Shown piece by piece: positions 9,830 through 18,613 of a stretch of 64,000 bases of DNA. Within the stretch, counting starts at the first letter, position 1. Each line of letters opens with the position of its first letter. The notes beneath the pieces are model-generated. The model made no database searches. It was not told the origin of the DNA and saw only the letters and a program-made list of their open reading frames with translations. Location: contig NZ_CP037953.1 of the NCBI RefSeq assembly GCF_009756665.1, positions 2,852,001 through 2,916,000 of the forward strand, given 5' to 3'. The stretch is from Permianibacter aggregans (GTDB lineage: Bacteria; Pseudomonadota; Gammaproteobacteria; Enterobacterales; Permianibacteraceae). A program made the translations under genes and the position numbers.

Positions 9830-10491
9830 TGCTCAGCCCCGAACAATGATTGGCGCAGCCGCAGAAACTCTCTGTGCTCGCGCACACCGAGCAAAATCGC
9901 CAGCAGGCCGGCAAACAGCAGGTAGGCGCCGAGCCAGTCCGATTGGTAATGACCACCGCCGAGAAACACCGCCGACTGGCAAATCATCGAGACGCCAACA
10001 ATGAAGTCGCTGGATGACCAGAGCCAGCGCCAGACGACGAACGGCATCAGCGCGACGACCAGCAAATATCCCCAACCACCAATGGTGATGCCGGACAGGC
10101 CTTTACCAATCAGCACCGATATGATGATGACCAGCGACACCAACGCGACAAACGCGGTAAATCCGATATGCCAGCGCCGTTCACTGTCGCTGACGCGTTG
10201 CTCGACCCGGCCATGACGCTGGTAATAAAACCGGGTCAGCAATTCTTTGCTGAGCAGCCAGACAAATGGAGCGTTGGCGAGCGCTATGCGCAGCGGCCAG
10301 TTCAACTCCAGCGCCAGCCCGAGCAGAAAAATGCCGATGCACAGGACTCCGCCTAATACCGATGACAGGCCGCCGGCGCTGCGGGAAAAGCGGGCGTAGC
10401 GTCGGGTCAGCTCGGCCAGCGTCGGCACGGATGCTGATTTCTCGCCAGCGGGCGCTTCACTGAATTTCAGGGGGTCGGTAACGGGTCTCAT
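9826..10491 (-). CDS. Polytopic membrane protein paired with winged-helix regulator
   Basis: About 221 residues. A cytoplasmic N-terminus (to about residue 50) is followed by six or so transmembrane helices arranged in pairs. Two ATGs are adjacent (10494 and 10491); AAGGAG ends 6 bases before the second, which was chosen. It overlaps the winged-helix gene by an ATGA. Such membrane-protein/HTH_34 pairs are widespread, and the function is unknown. Confidence 0.7.
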   Translation of the reverse strand: MRPVTDPLKFSEAPAGEKSASVPTLAELTRRYARFSRSAGGLSSVLGGVLCIGIFLLGLALELNWPLRIALANAPFVWLLSKELLTRFYYQRHGRVEQRVSDSERRWHIGFTAFVALVSLVIIISVLIGKGLSGITIGGWGYLLVVALMPFVVWRWLWSSSDFIVGVSMICQSAVFLGGGHYQSDWLGAYLLFAGLLAILLGVREHREFLRLRQSLFGAEQ

Positions 10492-10578
10492 CATGGGCTC
10501 CTTGATGTATGTGCAAATTAGTTTGCAATACAAACCATGTGGGCGCAAGGGGTTTCGAATATGGATTGCTCAGGTGTG

Positions 10579-11730
10579 CTAGCGCTCGAGATCGGGATCT
10601 ATCGGCAGGCTTAACGGCGACTGCGGGGCGCTTTCGCTGGTCCGATCGATATCGCTGCCTTCAACGGTGCGGCCTTCGGCCAGCGTAATACGCAGGCGCA
10701 GATTGTTTTTCGAATCAGCGTTTTTCAGCGCTTCGTCGAGGCTGATGCGGCCGGCCCGGTAGAGTTGGAACAGCGAGGCATCGAACGTCTGCATGCCGAG
10801 GTTCTCGCTTTTTTCCATGACTTCCTTGATTGAGCTGACCTCGCCACGCTTGATCAAGTCCTGCACCAGCGGTGTTACCAGCAGGATTTCCAAGGCCAGC
10901 GCCCGACTGCCATCGATGGCCGGGATCAGCCGCTGTGAGATGACGCCACGCAGATTCAACGACAGATCCAGCAGGGCCTGTTGCTGACGGTCATCGGGAA
11001 AGAAGCTCAGAATCCGTTCGATGGTCTGGTTGGCGTTGGTCGCGTGTAGCGTCGATAGGCATAAATGGCCGGTTTCGGCGTAAGCGAGTGCATACTCCAT
11101 GGTTTCCCGGTGACGAATTTCACCGAGCATGATCATGTCCGGCGCCTGGCGCAGCGCATTGCTCAAGGCGTCCTCGTAGCAGAGCGTATCCATGCCGATT
11201 TCGCGCTGGTTGACGACGCAGTGCTTGTGCCGATGCAGGAACTCGACCGGGTCTTCGACGGTGATGATATGGCCGGCCGAATGTTCGTTGCGATAATCGA
11301 TCAGCGAGGCCATCGTCGTCGATTTACCGGAGCCAGTGGCGCCGACAACCAGAATCAGGCCGCGTTTTTGCAGCGCCAGCTTGGTCAGAATTTCCGGCAG
11401 GCCAAGGCTCTGCCAGTTCGGGATTTCGGTTTTGATCGCGCGTACGACCATCGCCACTTCGTTGCGCTGGCGGAACAGATTGACCCGGAATCGGCCAACG
11501 CCCGGTTCGCTCCAGGCGATGTTCAGTTCCGGCTTTTGCTCGAATTGCTGGCGTTGGGCTTCGCTCAGCAGGCCAAACGCCAGCTCCCGGACCCGGCCAT
11601 TGGCCAGCGGTGTCGGCTCCAGCGGCGCCATTCGGCCATGCACTTTCAGGCTCGCCGGCGCGCCGGTCGACAGGTACAAGTCGGAACCGTCCTGTTCAAC
11701 CATGCGTTGCAAGTATTGGGAAAATTCCAT
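10579..11730 (-). CDS. pilU: Type IV pilus retraction ATPase, PilU type
   Basis: 383 residues, the length of Pseudomonas PilU (382). Walker A GATGSGKST is at 130-138, and the Walker B region reads LGEIRHRETMEYALAYAETG. The following LSTLHATNANQ and ILSFFPDDRQQQALLDLSLNL are the PilU form rather than the PilT form (GTLHTTSA). It is a cytoplasmic hexameric ATPase that assists PilT in pilus retraction and twitching. The ATG at 11730 fits the PilU N-terminus; the longer reading upstream does not. pilT is not next to it. The acyltransferase gene is divergent. Confidence 0.9.
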   Translation of the reverse strand: MEFSQYLQRMVEQDGSDLYLSTGAPASLKVHGRMAPLEPTPLANGRVRELAFGLLSEAQRQQFEQKPELNIAWSEPGVGRFRVNLFRQRNEVAMVVRAIKTEIPNWQSLGLPEILTKLALQKRGLILVVGATGSGKSTTMASLIDYRNEHSAGHIITVEDPVEFLHRHKHCVVNQREIGMDTLCYEDALSNALRQAPDMIMLGEIRHRETMEYALAYAETGHLCLSTLHATNANQTIERILSFFPDDRQQQALLDLSLNLRGVISQRLIPAIDGSRALALEILLVTPLVQDLIKRGEVSSIKEVMEKSENLGMQTFDASLFQLYRAGRISLDEALKNADSKNNLRLRITLAEGRTVEGSDIDRTSESAPQSPLSLPIDPDLER

Positions 11731-11928
11731 AGTGAACCTGGGGTAATTGAATGACACAAAATCTGGTGGCGAACGATAAAACCGCACACAAGCCTCGCCG
11801 TGAAATTGGCAAAAAAACGCTGCACGTCCTGCGCAAATTTTCGTCGGCAACATTACTCAACAACGAATTGCGCAAACGTCGAACAACAAAATCAGTATAG
11901 GTCAGTCGATCATTTTCCGATCTTGTGG

Positions 11929-11938
11929 GTGACGTCAC
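11929..11938. promoter_or_regulatory. 10-bp perfect palindrome between pilU and acyltransferase genes
   Basis: GTGACGTCAC is self-complementary and sits in the 371-base divergent gap (11731-12101). Its place suits an operator for either gene, but no regulator is assigned. Nothing else definite was seen in this gap. Confidence 0.25.
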
Positions 11939-12101
11939 ATTTTGGTTTTATTGATTTGCTAGTTTGCGTCCATGGACTGATTTTCTGCGTGGCAAGGCCA
12001 CGACGGAAAACTCAATAGTCCGCAAACCTGTTTCGCTCATGGATGGATGGGCAGGTATTTGAATTTGACCTAGCGACAGGTTTTCTTGGGGGTAGTTCGA
12101 C

Positions 12102-12701
12102 ATGTCGAACATTGAGGTTGTGCTGGCGACAACGCCAGCACAGCGGCGCGACCATCACGCGCTGCGCTATCAGGTTTACTGCGAGCGGCGCGGCTTTGAG
12201 GCCGGCAGCACGCTCGGTGAAGAACACGATGAATTCGATCTCCATGCCGTCCCATTCGTTGCCTACGATCGTCAAAGCGGCCTGCCATGCGGCGCCTTGC
12301 GCCTGGTGCGCGGTAACCCGCTGCTGCCGGCGGCCAGCGTTACGGCGCTGAATCAATCGCGCTTGAATGAACTCGGTGCTTCGGTCATGGAACTGTCGCG
12401 GCTGTGCCTGCGTCACCCGAATGGATCGGTGCGCGGCGACTGGTATCAGGGCTCCGACATCATGCTGGCGATGATTTACGCGGCCTGGCGCTACAGCGTC
12501 AAACAGAACGTCAGCCACTGGCTGTGCCTGATCACGCCAGCCATGGAGCGGATGCTCGGTCGCTTGTCGGTGCCGTTCGAGGCCGTTGGTGACATCTGCC
12601 AATTCCGCGGTACCCGCCGGCCATTGATTACCGAAGTCGGCACGATGGTGCGCGCTGCGTCGGCCCGTTGCCCACGCGTTGAGCGTTTGGTTGCCGCGTA
12701 A
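12102..12701 (+). CDS. Exosortase/PEP-CTERM-associated GNAT-type acyltransferase
   Basis: 199 residues. It begins with the autoinducer-synthase-like pattern ATTPAQRRDHHALRYQVYCE, then GEEHDEFDLHAVPFVAYD and GALRLVRG, and a later ELSRLCL. This is the layout of the putative PEP-CTERM/exosortase-associated acyltransferases (TIGR03694 group), relatives of AHL synthases. A GGGGG ribosome site precedes the ATG. No exosortase is in the window, but a PEP-CTERM-like target lies at 30.4 kb, supporting such a system in this genome. A LuxI-type synthase is the alternative, less likely without a LuxR neighbour. Confidence 0.7.
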   Translation: MSNIEVVLATTPAQRRDHHALRYQVYCERRGFEAGSTLGEEHDEFDLHAVPFVAYDRQSGLPCGALRLVRGNPLLPAASVTALNQSRLNELGASVMELSRLCLRHPNGSVRGDWYQGSDIMLAMIYAAWRYSVKQNVSHWLCLITPAMERMLGRLSVPFEAVGDICQFRGTRRPLITEVGTMVRAASARCPRVERLVAA

Positions 12702-12797
12702 TTTCACTTTTGGGGTCTAGCTGCTAAGGAAGGCGGCTGACAAGGACGGTTAACCCTTTGTACACTACCGGCCATTCTGCCCGCGGCCGGCCCTTCT

Positions 12798-14468
12798 ATG
12801 CTGCTCTCCCTGACTATCCAGAACTTTGCGCTGATCGAACGCCTGACGCTCGACTGGCATAAAGGCATGACCGTGTTGACCGGCGAAACCGGCGCCGGCA
12901 AGTCGATTCTGATCGACGCGCTGGGTTTGAGCCTCGGCGACCGGGCCGACAGTAACGTCATTCGCGATGGCGCTGATCAAGCCGATATCTCCGCCAGTTT
13001 CCAACTGGCGCCGAAAAGCGAAGCCGCCGCTTGGCTGCGTGAGCAGGAAATCCATGTCGACGACGAGCTGATTCTGCGTCGGGTGATCAACAAGGACGGC
13101 CGCTCACGGGCGTTCATCAACGGCACGCCCTGCACGCTGACGCAATTGCGCGACCTTGGCGCGATGCTGGTCGAAATCCACGGCCAACACGAACATCAAC
13201 GGCTGCTGCAAGCCAGCCATCAACGCGATGTGCTCGATCGTTTCGCTGGTCTGGATGCCGCTGTGCAAAACGTTCGTCAGCAGTACAAAACCTGGCTGCA
13301 ATGCAAAAACGAATGGCAGAGCCTGCAAGGCGACGATGGTGATCGCACCGCTCGGGTCGATTTGCTGCGTTTTCAGATTGGCGAGCTGGAGCAGGCCGGT
13401 GTTGCCAACATTGACATCAACGAATTGGAAGCGCGCCACACGCGCGCTGCCCATGGCGCCGAAATGCGCCAGCTCGCAGAGCAAATCGCCGAGGCGCTCG
13501 ATGACGATGAGCATGGCGCCACTGCACGCCTGTCGCAGGCGCTGGAATTGATGCATCGTCTGCATCATCTCGACCCGTCGCTGAACGCGACGCAAAGCAG
13601 TTTGATCGATGTGCAGGCGACGCTGTCCGATCTGGCGCATGACATGCACGGCTACGCCGAGCGCATCGATATCGACGAAGAAAACCTCGCTGAACTCGAA
13701 CAACTGTTAACGGTGCTGCATGCGCTGGCGCGCAAACACCGGGTTGATATGCCGGCGTTACCGGCGCATCTGGAGTCGCTGCAAGCGCAGCTGAACGCAC
13801 TCGATAATTCGGCGGCGCGCGTCGCTGAACTGGAACAGCGTTTACGCAAAACTCAGCAAGCCTGGCAGCATGCCGCTGAACAGTTGAGCGAGCAGCGCAA
13901 GAAAGGCGCCAAGAAACTGGAAAAAGCCGTGCAGGATTACATGGCTCAGCTGGGCATGAAAGGCGGCAAATTCGTCGTCGATTTGGCCGCACGCGAAGAA
14001 GGTCAGCCGCACCCGGACGGGCAGGAAAAAATCGAATTTCTGGTTAGCGCCAATGCCGGTCAAAGCCCGAAGCCGCTGGCGAAAGTCGCCTCCGGTGGTG
14101 AACTGTCGCGCATCAGTCTGGCAATACAAGTGCTGGTCAGCCTCGGTAGCGATACGCCTTGCATGGTGTTCGATGAAGTCGATGTCGGCGTCGGCGGTGC
14201 CACCGCTGAAATCGTCGGCCGTTTGCTGCGTCAGTTGGCGCGTAATGCGCAAGTCTTGTGCGTGACTCACCAACCGCAAGTGGCCTCGCTCGGCCATCAG
14301 CATTATCAAGTCGCGAAAGCCAGCAAAGGCAAACAAACGACAACGGCCATCACGGCCTTGCTGGATGACGCCCGCGTTGATGAAATCGCCCGTATGGTCG
14401 GTGGTGCTACGATCACCGACACCACCCGTCAGCATGCGAAAGAAATGCTGGCGTTGGCCGAACAATAA
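12798..14468 (+). CDS. recN: DNA repair protein RecN
   Basis: 556 residues, normal length. The SMC-like ATPase head has Walker A GETGAGKS at 29-36. A long coiled middle (about 150-370) follows, then the signature KVASGGELSRISLAIQV and Walker B MVFDEVDVGVGG. It acts in double-strand break repair by holding DNA ends. In E. coli recN is SOS-induced, but no CTG-N10-CAG LexA site was found in the 96 bases upstream. Followed 9 bases later by a small membrane-protein gene. Confidence 0.97.
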   Translation: MLLSLTIQNFALIERLTLDWHKGMTVLTGETGAGKSILIDALGLSLGDRADSNVIRDGADQADISASFQLAPKSEAAAWLREQEIHVDDELILRRVINKDGRSRAFINGTPCTLTQLRDLGAMLVEIHGQHEHQRLLQASHQRDVLDRFAGLDAAVQNVRQQYKTWLQCKNEWQSLQGDDGDRTARVDLLRFQIGELEQAGVANIDINELEARHTRAAHGAEMRQLAEQIAEALDDDEHGATARLSQALELMHRLHHLDPSLNATQSSLIDVQATLSDLAHDMHGYAERIDIDEENLAELEQLLTVLHALARKHRVDMPALPAHLESLQAQLNALDNSAARVAELEQRLRKTQQAWQHAAEQLSEQRKKGAKKLEKAVQDYMAQLGMKGGKFVVDLAAREEGQPHPDGQEKIEFLVSANAGQSPKPLAKVASGGELSRISLAIQVLVSLGSDTPCMVFDEVDVGVGGATAEIVGRLLRQLARNAQVLCVTHQPQVASLGHQHYQVAKASKGKQTTTAITALLDDARVDEIARMVGGATITDTTRQHAKEMLALAEQ

Positions 14469-14477
14469 GCGCTGACC

Positions 14478-14720
14478 ATGTTTTTCACTCAACCCAATTT
14501 CATTCTGGCCGGCGTGTTGTTATTCGCGTTCTACACGATGGGCAAGGAAGAAGCCAAACATGGCCGTCGCGATCTGGGCATGATCTGGGCGCTGTTTTCC
14601 GCGATTGTTTCCGGCATCGTCATCGGCGTATTCGCCGGTGATTGGTTGCCGGTGTTGTTGGCTCAGGTCGGTTTATTTTTTGCGATTGCTGTTGTCCGAC
14701 TATTGATGGAAAAACGCTGA
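14478..14720 (+). CDS. Small membrane protein downstream of recN
   Basis: 80 residues with three hydrophobic helices (ILAGVLLFAFYTM; IWALFSAIVSGIVIGVFAG; VLLAQVGLFFAIAVVRLL) and a charged loop KEEAKHGRRD. It begins 9 bases after recN and is probably cotranscribed. No known domain; role unknown. Confidence 0.65.
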   Translation: MFFTQPNFILAGVLLFAFYTMGKEEAKHGRRDLGMIWALFSAIVSGIVIGVFAGDWLPVLLAQVGLFFAIAVVRLLMEKR

Positions 14721-14726
14721 ATCGTT

Positions 14727-15488
14727 TCAACTTCCGGCTTTTTTCATCCGCCACAAAAACCGGTCAGTCTGATAGCGGATACGCGGTTCAAAACTCGACA
14801 TATCGCGATTGTCATTGCTGTTACGCAAGGCATCCGATTGTGCGTCCAGCACAAACCCAGCCTGCTGCAAATCCTTCATCAGGAATTGTTCATCGATGCG
14901 ATGCAGGCTCTGTGTCGCGCTAACGCCGGTGCCGGGACGGGCACTGTGATCGATAACGATCAAACGGCCATTCGGTTTCAGCGCCCGATGCAGGGTTTGA
15001 TAAAACTTCTTCACATTCATTTCCGGCCAACCATTGGTCGGGTCGGCGTAGTACAAATCATGGAACGCCATGCTGGCGATGATCAAATCATAGTGCTTGG
15101 CCGGCAATGACAAGTCATCGACTTCGGTATCGAGCCGGCGCACATTCGGCAGCGCATTGTCAGCCAATCTGCTGCGGATTTGATCTCCAACCCAATTCAA
15201 ATACGGCTGATTGTTGAAGGCATCGACGCGGCCTTTTTCGCCGACGACATGAGCCAACAATTCGCTGTAATAACCCCCACCAGCAAACACATCGAGCACC
15301 ACTTCGCCAGGTTGCACCTCGGCGAACTGCAACACGGTCAATGGATGACGATGCATATCAGCGCGCCGATCAGCTTCGCTGCGATGGCTGTGGGCAATGG
15401 CGTTTCGGTAATCGGCTTCGGCTGCCGCGGAAAATCCGGTAGCCGACATCGTTGACAAAGCAAACAGTGCCGCAGCAAACAATCGCAT
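14727..15488 (-). CDS. Exported SAM-dependent methyltransferase-like protein
   Basis: 253 residues from ATG at 15488. A signal peptide (MRLFAAALFALSTMSATGFSAAAEA) is followed by a class I methyltransferase fold: VVLDVFAGGGYYSELL is motif I, DLIIASMAFHDLYY is motif IV, and LKPNGRLIVIDHSA is the post-IV strand. Similar exported 'methyltransferases' (COG4798-like) are known in Gammaproteobacteria; periplasmic SAM is not expected, so the activity is doubtful. Convergent with the recN-linked small gene. Confidence 0.82.
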   Translation of the reverse strand: MRLFAAALFALSTMSATGFSAAAEADYRNAIAHSHRSEADRRADMHRHPLTVLQFAEVQPGEVVLDVFAGGGYYSELLAHVVGEKGRVDAFNNQPYLNWVGDQIRSRLADNALPNVRRLDTEVDDLSLPAKHYDLIIASMAFHDLYYADPTNGWPEMNVKKFYQTLHRALKPNGRLIVIDHSARPGTGVSATQSLHRIDEQFLMKDLQQAGFVLDAQSDALRNSNDNRDMSSFEPRIRYQTDRFLWRMKKAGS

Positions 15489-15568
15489 CGTGAATCCCTC
15501 GTGTGTTTGTAATGGTTTGACGCAGTATACAAATCCGTTTGCCAGCAACTTTGGCAGTATTACCGGCG

Positions 15569-16246
15569 CTAACGGGTAATACTGCCGGTCGCCCGCGCCA
15601 GCGCCCAGACATCGACACGCTCGACACCAGCGGCGCGCAGGCAACGAGCCAGCGTCAGCACGGTAGCGCCGGTGGTGACGACATCATCGAATAGCGCGAT
15701 ATGGCGTGGTAGTGCTTGGCCGGTGCAGGCAAATGCCTGGCGCATATTGCGTCGGCGCTGCAGCGCGCTCAGACCGATTTGATCCGGCGTATCGATTCGG
15801 CGTTCGACCAGATCCAATCTGATCGGCACGCCGCGTGCCGTAGCCAGCGGCTTGATCAATTCCAGTGCCTGATTGAAGCCGCGCTGACGCAGACGTCGGC
15901 GATGCAGCGGCACCGGCACAATGGCGTCCGGCATATTGGCAATGCGCAGTTCCTGGGCCAGCCAGCGGCCAAGGTACTGGCCGACGGTCAAATCGGCGCG
16001 GAACTTGAAACGGGTGATCAGCTGATCGATAGGCGCCCGGTATTCGAACAGGCAATGGCTACGAATGACCGGCAGCCGGCCGCGGGCACAGCGGCCACAA
16101 AACGGCGCGCCGGCAGGTAAGGGCAGGGCGCAAGCCTGACAAGCCGGCCCCAGGCGTGGCAGCTCCTTGGTGCAATGGCGGCAAATTCCATCATCGCGGT
16201 CGGCAAAACAGCCACAGCTGACACAGAGACTGCGCAACATCGACAA
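15569..16246 (-). CDS. comF: ComF-family phosphoribosyltransferase-like protein
   Basis: 225 residues. An N-terminal double zinc knuckle (CVSCGCFADRDDGICRHC, then CQAC and CGRC) is followed by the type I PRT domain with the PRPP loop ALFDDVVTTGAT near residue 190. VPVPLHRRRLRQRGFNQA is a ComF/GntX signature. It acts in DNA uptake (ComF) or gluconate-related (GntX) roles; in many Proteobacteria it lies beside bioB as here. Divergent from bioB with a 108-base shared control region. Confidence 0.92.
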   Translation of the reverse strand: MSMLRSLCVSCGCFADRDDGICRHCTKELPRLGPACQACALPLPAGAPFCGRCARGRLPVIRSHCLFEYRAPIDQLITRFKFRADLTVGQYLGRWLAQELRIANMPDAIVPVPLHRRRLRQRGFNQALELIKPLATARGVPIRLDLVERRIDTPDQIGLSALQRRRNMRQAFACTGQALPRHIALFDDVVTTGATVLTLARCLRAAGVERVDVWALARATGSITR

Positions 16247-16264
16247 TCCTTATCTTTTTATACC

Positions 16265-16297
16265 CTGTAAACCTTATCGCCATCAGAAAGTTGACAG
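16265..16297 (+). promoter_or_regulatory. BirA operator of the bioBFHCD operon
   Basis: CTGTAAACC (16265-16273), 15-base spacer, AGTTGACAG (16289-16297). This matches the proteobacterial BirA palindrome TTGTAAACC-N14/16-GGTTTACAA at 15 of 18 positions, counting a G or T at the K position of the right half. The right half overlaps the -35 hexamer, so biotinyl-AMP-bound BirA would repress bioB. Confidence 0.85.
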
Positions 16298-16318
16298 CCG
16301 GCCATGGCTGGTTATCAT
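16291..16318 (+). promoter_or_regulatory. Sigma-70 promoter of bioB
   Basis: TTGACA at 16291-16296, 16-base spacer, TATCAT at 16313-16318. It lies between the BirA operator and the bioB start. It also excludes the earlier in-frame ATG at 16304, which would fall inside the promoter. Confidence 0.75.
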
Positions 16319-16354
16319 GCCGCCTCTCCACTGCGCAACGGAAACCCAGCCACC

Positions 16355-17416
16355 ATGGCCTTGCTCGACACCCTGATCACCGCCAAAACCCGTCACGACT
16401 GGACGCTGGCTGAAGTAGAGCAGATCTTCTCATTGCCATTCAATGATCTGCTGTTCGCCGCGATGAACGTGCATCGCCGCCATTTCCCGGCCAATCAGGT
16501 GCAGACCTCGACGCTGCTGTCGATCAAGACCGGGGCTTGTCCGGAAGACTGTGCCTATTGTCCGCAGAGTGGCCATTACAACACCGGCCTTAGCAAGGAA
16601 CAGTTGCTGGCGCTGGAAGAAGTAATCGCCAATGCGCAAAAAGCCAAAGACGCTGGCGCCACCCGTTTCTGCATGGGCGCGGCCTGGCGCAGCCCGCGTG
16701 ACAAGGATCTGCCGGTGGTGCTGGCGATGGTGCGCGCGGTCAAAGACTTAGGCATGGAAACCTGCGTGACGCTAGGCATGCTGAACAAAGATCAGGCGCT
16801 GGCGCTGAAAGAGGCCGGGCTTGATTACTACAACCATAACCTCGACACCTCGCCGGAGTATTACGGCCAGATCATCACCACCCGCACCTATGATGACCGT
16901 CTGAACACGCTGCAGCATGTGCGCGATGCCGGCATCAATGTCTGCGCCGGTGGCATTGTCGGCATGGGTGAGACGCGTAATGATCGTCTCGGTCTGTTGC
17001 AGCAATTGGCGAACTTGCCGGAACACCCGCAGTCGGTGCCGATCAACATGTTGGTCGCGGTTAAAGGCACGCCGCTGGAAAACACCGACAAGCTCGACTG
17101 GCTGGAATTCGTCCGCACCATCGCCACCGCCCGCATCATGATGCCGGAAAGCTATGTGCGCTTGAGCGCTGGCCGCGAGGAAATGAGCGAGGAAATGCAG
17201 GCGCTTTGTTTCAGTGCTGGCGCCAACAGTATTTTCTACGGTGAAAAACTGCTGACCACCGGCAACCCGGATGTCGAGCGCGATATGGCCTTGTTCGCCA
17301 AGCTCGGCATTCAGCCTGAGCGTCGCGACATCCACGAAAGCGAATTGGAAGACGTTCGCGTTCCGGTCACTGCGGAAGCCTCGCCGCTTTATTACGACGC
17401 CACCGCTCGTCACTAA
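16355..17416 (+). CDS. bioB: Biotin synthase
   Basis: 353 residues from the ATG at 16355, matching the E. coli BioB N-terminus by alignment ([19 protein letters not shown]). The radical-SAM cluster CxxxCxxC is at C62, C66 and C69. [12 protein letters not shown] and the ...GGIVGMGE stretch are BioB motifs. It inserts sulfur into dethiobiotin, the last step of biotin synthesis, using a [4Fe-4S] and a [2Fe-2S] cluster. First gene of bioBFHCD, controlled by the BirA operator. bioA is absent from the operon and must lie elsewhere. Confidence 0.98.
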   Translation: MALLDTLITAKTRHDWTLAEVEQIFSLPFNDLLFAAMNVHRRHFPANQVQTSTLLSIKTGACPEDCAYCPQSGHYNTGLSKEQLLALEEVIANAQKAKDAGATRFCMGAAWRSPRDKDLPVVLAMVRAVKDLGMETCVTLGMLNKDQALALKEAGLDYYNHNLDTSPEYYGQIITTRTYDDRLNTLQHVRDAGINVCAGGIVGMGETRNDRLGLLQQLANLPEHPQSVPINMLVAVKGTPLENTDKLDWLEFVRTIATARIMMPESYVRLSAGREEMSEEMQALCFSAGANSIFYGEKLLTTGNPDVERDMALFAKLGIQPERRDIHESELEDVRVPVTAEASPLYYDATARH

Positions 17417-17440
17417 GCACGACACCGACGGTTGGCCGCG

Positions 17441-18613
17441 ATGACGGCGCTAAACACTTTTCTATCGCAAGCGCTGCAGGAACGCGCGGCAAACAATTTG
17501 CTGCGCGTGCGTCAGCAGGTCGATTCGCCTTGCGGCGTCACGCTGCAGTGGCAGGGCAAGTCGCTGCTGAATTTTTGTAGCAATGATTATCTTGGCCATG
17601 CCAATCATCCGTTGGTGAAAAAAGCTTTTGTTGATGCCTCCGAAACCTGGGGTGTTGGCAGTGGCGCCTCGCATTTAATCAGCGGTCATAGCCGCGAGCA
17701 TCAGGCACTCGAAGACGAGCTGGCAGCGATGCTCGGTGTCGAAGCGGCACTGGTGTTCTCAACTGGTTTTATGGCCAACACCGGCATTATCTCAGCGCTA
17801 ATGTCAGCGCCGGATGCGGTGTTTGAAGATCGCCTGAATCACGCTTCGTTGCTTGATGGTGGCCTGCAATCCGGTGCTCGCTTTAGTCGCTATGCGCACA
17901 ATGATATCGATGCGCTAAGCAGCAAACTGGCGCGCGTTGAAGCACGGCACAAACTGATCGTCAGCGATGCCGTATTCAGTATGGATGGCGATATCGCGCC
18001 ACTGCCGGAATTGCTTGCTTGCGCCGAACAACATGATGCCTGGCTGATGATCGACGATGCCCATGGTTTCGGCGTGCTCGGCGAAAAGGGGTTAGGCGCG
18101 CCGGAGCATTTTGCTATAGCGCATAAACGCATGCCGATTTACATGGCAACGCTCGGCAAAGCCATCGGTACGTTTGGTGCGTTTGTCGCCGGTTCACGCG
18201 AGTTGATTGATTATCTCGTGCAGTTTGCCCGGCCGTATGTCTACACGACGGCGATGCCGGCGGCGATTGCTGCCGCGACACGTGCCAGTTTGTCACTGCT
18301 GCAAACCGAAAGTTGGCGGCGCGAAAAATTGCATGAGTTGATAGCTCATTTTCGTCGGTGTGGCGAACAAGCTGGTTTGTCGTTGATGCCATCGATTACC
18401 CCGATACAACCGCTACTGGTCGGCGATAGCGAAAAAGCGCTGCGCTTGAGTGCGGCCTTGCGGGAAAAAGGTTTCTGGATTTCCGCGATTCGGCCGCCAA
18501 CCGTGCCCGAGAACAGCGCCCGTTTACGTATCACGTTATCGGCCGAACATCGTGTCGAACAAATTGATGCGCTGGTCGATGCCTTGCATGAATTATTGAG
18601 TAGTGAAACATGA
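17441..18613 (+). CDS. bioF: 8-amino-7-oxononanoate synthase
   Basis: 390 residues from ATG at 17441 (a TTG at 17432 is possible but less likely). PLP-dependent alpha-oxoamine synthase: NFCSNDYLG near the N-terminus, GSGASHLISGHSREH, HASLLDGG, and the Schiff-base lysine in ATLGKAIGTFGAF near residue 240. It condenses pimeloyl-ACP with L-alanine. Its TGA overlaps the bioH ATG (ATGA), giving coupled translation. Confidence 0.97.
   Translation: MTALNTFLSQALQERAANNLLRVRQQVDSPCGVTLQWQGKSLLNFCSNDYLGHANHPLVKKAFVDASETWGVGSGASHLISGHSREHQALEDELAAMLGVEAALVFSTGFMANTGIISALMSAPDAVFEDRLNHASLLDGGLQSGARFSRYAHNDIDALSSKLARVEARHKLIVSDAVFSMDGDIAPLPELLACAEQHDAWLMIDDAHGFGVLGEKGLGAPEHFAIAHKRMPIYMATLGKAIGTFGAFVAGSRELIDYLVQFARPYVYTTAMPAAIAAATRASLSLLQTESWRREKLHELIAHFRRCGEQAGLSLMPSITPIQPLLVGDSEKALRLSAALREKGFWISAIRPPTVPENSARLRITLSAEHRVEQIDALVDALHELLSSET

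Noticed and set aside
9826-10494. First of the two adjacent ATGs (10494) for the membrane-protein gene
   Set aside because: It leaves only 3 bases from AAGGAG; 10491 has the better spacing, though the difference is a single residue.
11985-12101. Sigma-54 promoter before the acyltransferase (TGGCA at about 11991)
   Set aside because: No GC at the required 10-base spacing from GG.
12702-12797. LexA (SOS) box for recN
   Set aside because: No CTG-N10-CAG pattern in the upstream bases.
16304-16354. Earlier in-frame ATG for bioB at 16304
   Set aside because: It falls between the -35 and -10 of the bioB promoter, 7 bases after the BirA operator, so it cannot be in the mRNA.
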